5,713 nt of DNA, taken from assembly GCA_018304205.1 (NCBI GenBank), contig JAGVWR010000023.1, forward strand, positions 1-5,713, written 5' to 3'. The DNA is from Candidatus Pacearchaeota archaeon (GTDB lineage: Archaea; Nanobdellota; Nanobdellia; Pacearchaeales; GW2011-AR1). The notes under the pieces were generated by a model that was not told the DNA's origin, did no database searches, and worked only from the letters and a program-made list of their open reading frames with translations. Position 1 is the stretch's first letter, and every line of letters begins with the position of its first letter. Shown here in pieces: positions 4,828 to 5,713 of the stretch. The translations under genes were made by a program, and so were the position numbers.

Positions 4828-5175
4828 TTAATCGAGAGCAAGACTAACTTTAATTGCTCTATCGACTTTATTCATTGTGAAGTTATCAAGAGATCCTATC
4901 TTTTTGATAATTCTCCTTTTATCAATAGTCTTTATTTGATTTAACAGGATTGTTGAATCTAACTTCAATTTAGAATTCTCTTTTTTTATTATTACATTTG
5001 TCGGATATTCTTTCGTATAAATCTTAGAAGTTATTGGTACAATTATTGTTGTTGGAGAATATTTGTTAAGAGTATCGTTTTGAATAACCAAAACCGGCCT
5101 GATTCCTCCTTGTTCTGAACCCTTGACAGGTTCCAAATTTGCTACTACAATCTCTCCTCTTATAATTTGTTCCAT
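4828..5175 (-). CDS. MazF/PemK-family toxin (mRNA interferase)
   Basis: The 115-residue protein belongs to the MazF family (PF02452), sequence-specific endoribonucleases that cut mRNA and arrest growth unless bound by an antitoxin. It opens with IIRGEIVVANLEPVKGSEQGGIRPVLVIQND, the family signature with the G-x-E-Q..RP loop. R26 and T49 (VPITS) lie where the catalytic Arg and Thr of the Bacillus MazF (R25, T48) are expected. The later segment DSTILLNQIKTIDKRRIIKKIG (from D73) matches the conserved 'vl.dqirtidk.Rl..kiG' block. The length is normal and the frame intact, so it should be active. The ATG overlaps the last 16 bases of the antitoxin gene and no good Shine-Dalgarno sequence precedes it, which suggests translational coupling. 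The RNA target cannot be read from the sequence. Confidence 0.92.
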   Translation of the reverse strand: MEQIIRGEIVVANLEPVKGSEQGGIRPVLVIQNDTLNKYSPTTIIVPITSKIYTKEYPTNVIIKKENSKLKLDSTILLNQIKTIDKRRIIKKIGSLDNFTMNKVDRAIKVSLALD

Positions 5176-5408
5176 TTTTCATTCTTATCGAGACCATCCA
5201 TTAAAGTTCCTTCCCATTCCTTAGAGATTTTTAACATATCTGCATACATCTCTTTACACCCCTCAATTAACAAATCTTCTTGATTTTTTTTCTGTTTTTC
5301 AACGGATTTTATTAAATTAACAATTATATCTTCGTAAGTTTCCTTGTTAGATTTCATTCTATCTAATGTTTTTTTTACATCTTCATTAAGCTGAATTGTT
5401 GTTACCAT
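5160..5408 (-). CDS. Ribbon-helix-helix antitoxin of the MazF-like toxin
   Basis: The 82-residue protein has the layout of a type II antitoxin. The N-terminus TTIQLNEDVKKTLDRMK then ETYEDIIVNLIK (residues 3-34) looks like a ribbon-helix-helix DNA-binding fold: one strand, then two helices. Residues about 44-79 (EGCKEMYADMLKISKEWEG and an acidic end) resemble the extended toxin-binding tail of MazE/EndoAI antitoxins, whose 'EMa..nl.ia.e' phrase it echoes. The gene precedes and overlaps its toxin by 16 bases, the standard order, so both come from one mRNA. The dimer probably represses its own promoter through the palindromes just upstream. The ATG at 5408 lies 25 bases after the TATA box. The DNA-binding family (VapB/DUF7557-like or MazE-like) cannot be settled by eye. 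Confidence 0.85.
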   Translation of the reverse strand: MVTTIQLNEDVKKTLDRMKSNKETYEDIIVNLIKSVEKQKKNQEDLLIEGCKEMYADMLKISKEWEGTLMDGLDKNEKWNKL

Positions 5409-5410
5409 GT

Positions 5411-5448
5411 TTCTATAGAATAACTATAGTATATATACTTTAGTATAC
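5411..5448 (-). promoter_or_regulatory. Promoter and palindromic operator of the toxin-antitoxin operon
   Basis: The TATA box, GTATATATAC on the minus strand (5429-5438), is centred 25-26 bases before the antitoxin ATG, with CTAAA upstream as BRE. Palindromes overlap it: TTCTATAGAA (5411-5420), ACTATAGT (5423-5430), AGTATATATACT (5428-5439) and GTATAC (5443-5448). The two CTATAG cores are 11 bp apart, one helical turn, and CTATAGTATA (5424-5433) recurs as CTTTAGTATA (5438-5447). Repressor bound here would block TBP/TFB, which fits autoregulation by a ribbon-helix-helix antitoxin. Confidence 0.6.
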
Positions 5449-5486
5449 ATACCTCGCTATTATTAGGGTAACACGCCCCCACGATT

Positions 5487-5557
5487 ACTTAACATCAAGA
5501 ACTCTGGTTCTTGAGTGCTCTCAAGAATTAGTAAATTCTTGAAGTCCTAAGGATTAA
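5487..5557. repeat. Hairpin-rich direct repeat, copy 2
   Basis: This is the same element as 4695-4766, one base shorter. Hairpin 1 pairs TCAAGAAC (5495-5502) with GTTCTTGA (5507-5514) and has loop TCTG instead of ATCGG. Hairpin 2 (5521-5542) is identical. The only other change is A at 5543 for C at 4752. It lies 41 bases past the stop codon of the partial minus-strand gene and 79 bases upstream of the antitoxin start. Confidence 0.9.
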
Positions 5558-5598
5558 ATCTCTCCCATTTTCCTCGTGATAGGGGTTTATGATAAGAA

Positions 5599-5713
5599 TT
5601 ATTGCTTTATTTGACTATCCAATATTCCTCTTGCCTTGTTAATAAAATCAATTGTTTTGAGTCTTAGTTCTTCAACCTTTTCTTTGTCAAAGTTATACTT
5701 CGAGGAATAAGAT
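5599..5713 (-). CDS. Unrecognised protein, C-terminal end (cut by window edge)
   Basis: An open minus-strand frame enters from the right edge and ends at the TAA complementary to 5599-5601, giving 37 residues. They include FDKEKVEELRLKTIDFINKA and end in RGILDSQIKQ. The composition is charged and helical, with a probable amphipathic helix, and no motif is recognisable. Codon use (AT-rich, AAA/GAA) is like the neighbours. No ATG lies in this frame inside the window, so it is probably the end of a longer gene rather than a small complete one. Its position next to a toxin-antitoxin operon and a copy of the same repeat hints at accessory DNA. Confidence 0.5.
   Translation of the reverse strand, partial: SYSSKYNFDKEKVEELRLKTIDFINKARGILDSQIKQ

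Noticed and set aside
4695..5557. CRISPR array
   Set aside because: There are only two repeat units with a 720-base interval that holds two genes, and the repeats are far longer and more structured than CRISPR repeats.
4695..5557. Insertion sequence of the IS200/IS605 type with end hairpins
   Set aside because: There is no TnpA or TnpB frame between or beside the repeats, and the two ends of such elements are not normally direct copies of each other.

Overview
The window is an AT-rich stretch of archaeal chromosome. The domain assignment rests on three genes of archaeal type: the recombinase RadA, an archaeal single-stranded DNA-binding protein (RPA) and archaeal elongation factor 1-beta. 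TATA-like boxes centred about 25-26 bases before several start codons, the usual layout for leaderless archaeal transcripts, support it. The low GC, compact spacing and the mix of families would fit a DPANN lineage such as Woesearchaeota or Pacearchaeota, but that placement is inference.

Layout from left to right. (1) Positions 1-173, minus strand: the N-terminus of a probable AI-2E/PerM-family membrane protein. It diverges from a type IV prepilin-type peptidase (224-1033, plus) across a 50-base gap that seems to hold one shared promoter element. (2) Positions 1008-2344 carry three minus-strand genes, each with its own promoter candidate: a HIT-like protein that has lost its histidine triad and its zinc-binding cysteines, elongation factor 1-beta, and a small DUF378 membrane protein. 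The last has a strong Shine-Dalgarno sequence, unlike its neighbours. (3) Positions 2514-4591, plus: RPA and then RadA, a DNA recombination and repair pair. RPA coats single-stranded DNA and RadA forms the strand-exchange filament on it. The two are separated by 137 bases and RadA has its own strong promoter. (4) Positions 4592-5713: an accessory-looking segment with a minus-strand MazEF-type toxin-antitoxin operon and the C-terminal end of an unrecognised minus-strand gene.

The most unusual item is a nearly identical direct repeat of 71-72 bases on both sides of the toxin-antitoxin operon (4695-4766 and 5487-5557). Each copy contains four alternating copies of a 7-base word and its reverse complement, so it can fold as two side-by-side hairpins or as one nested structure. 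The copies differ almost only in one hairpin loop. Each lies 40-60 bases past the stop codon of a minus-strand gene. This may be a dispersed hairpin element, a 3'-end or terminator element, or the boundaries of a small mobile unit; the window alone cannot decide. Apart from this repeat, the genes belong to known families.
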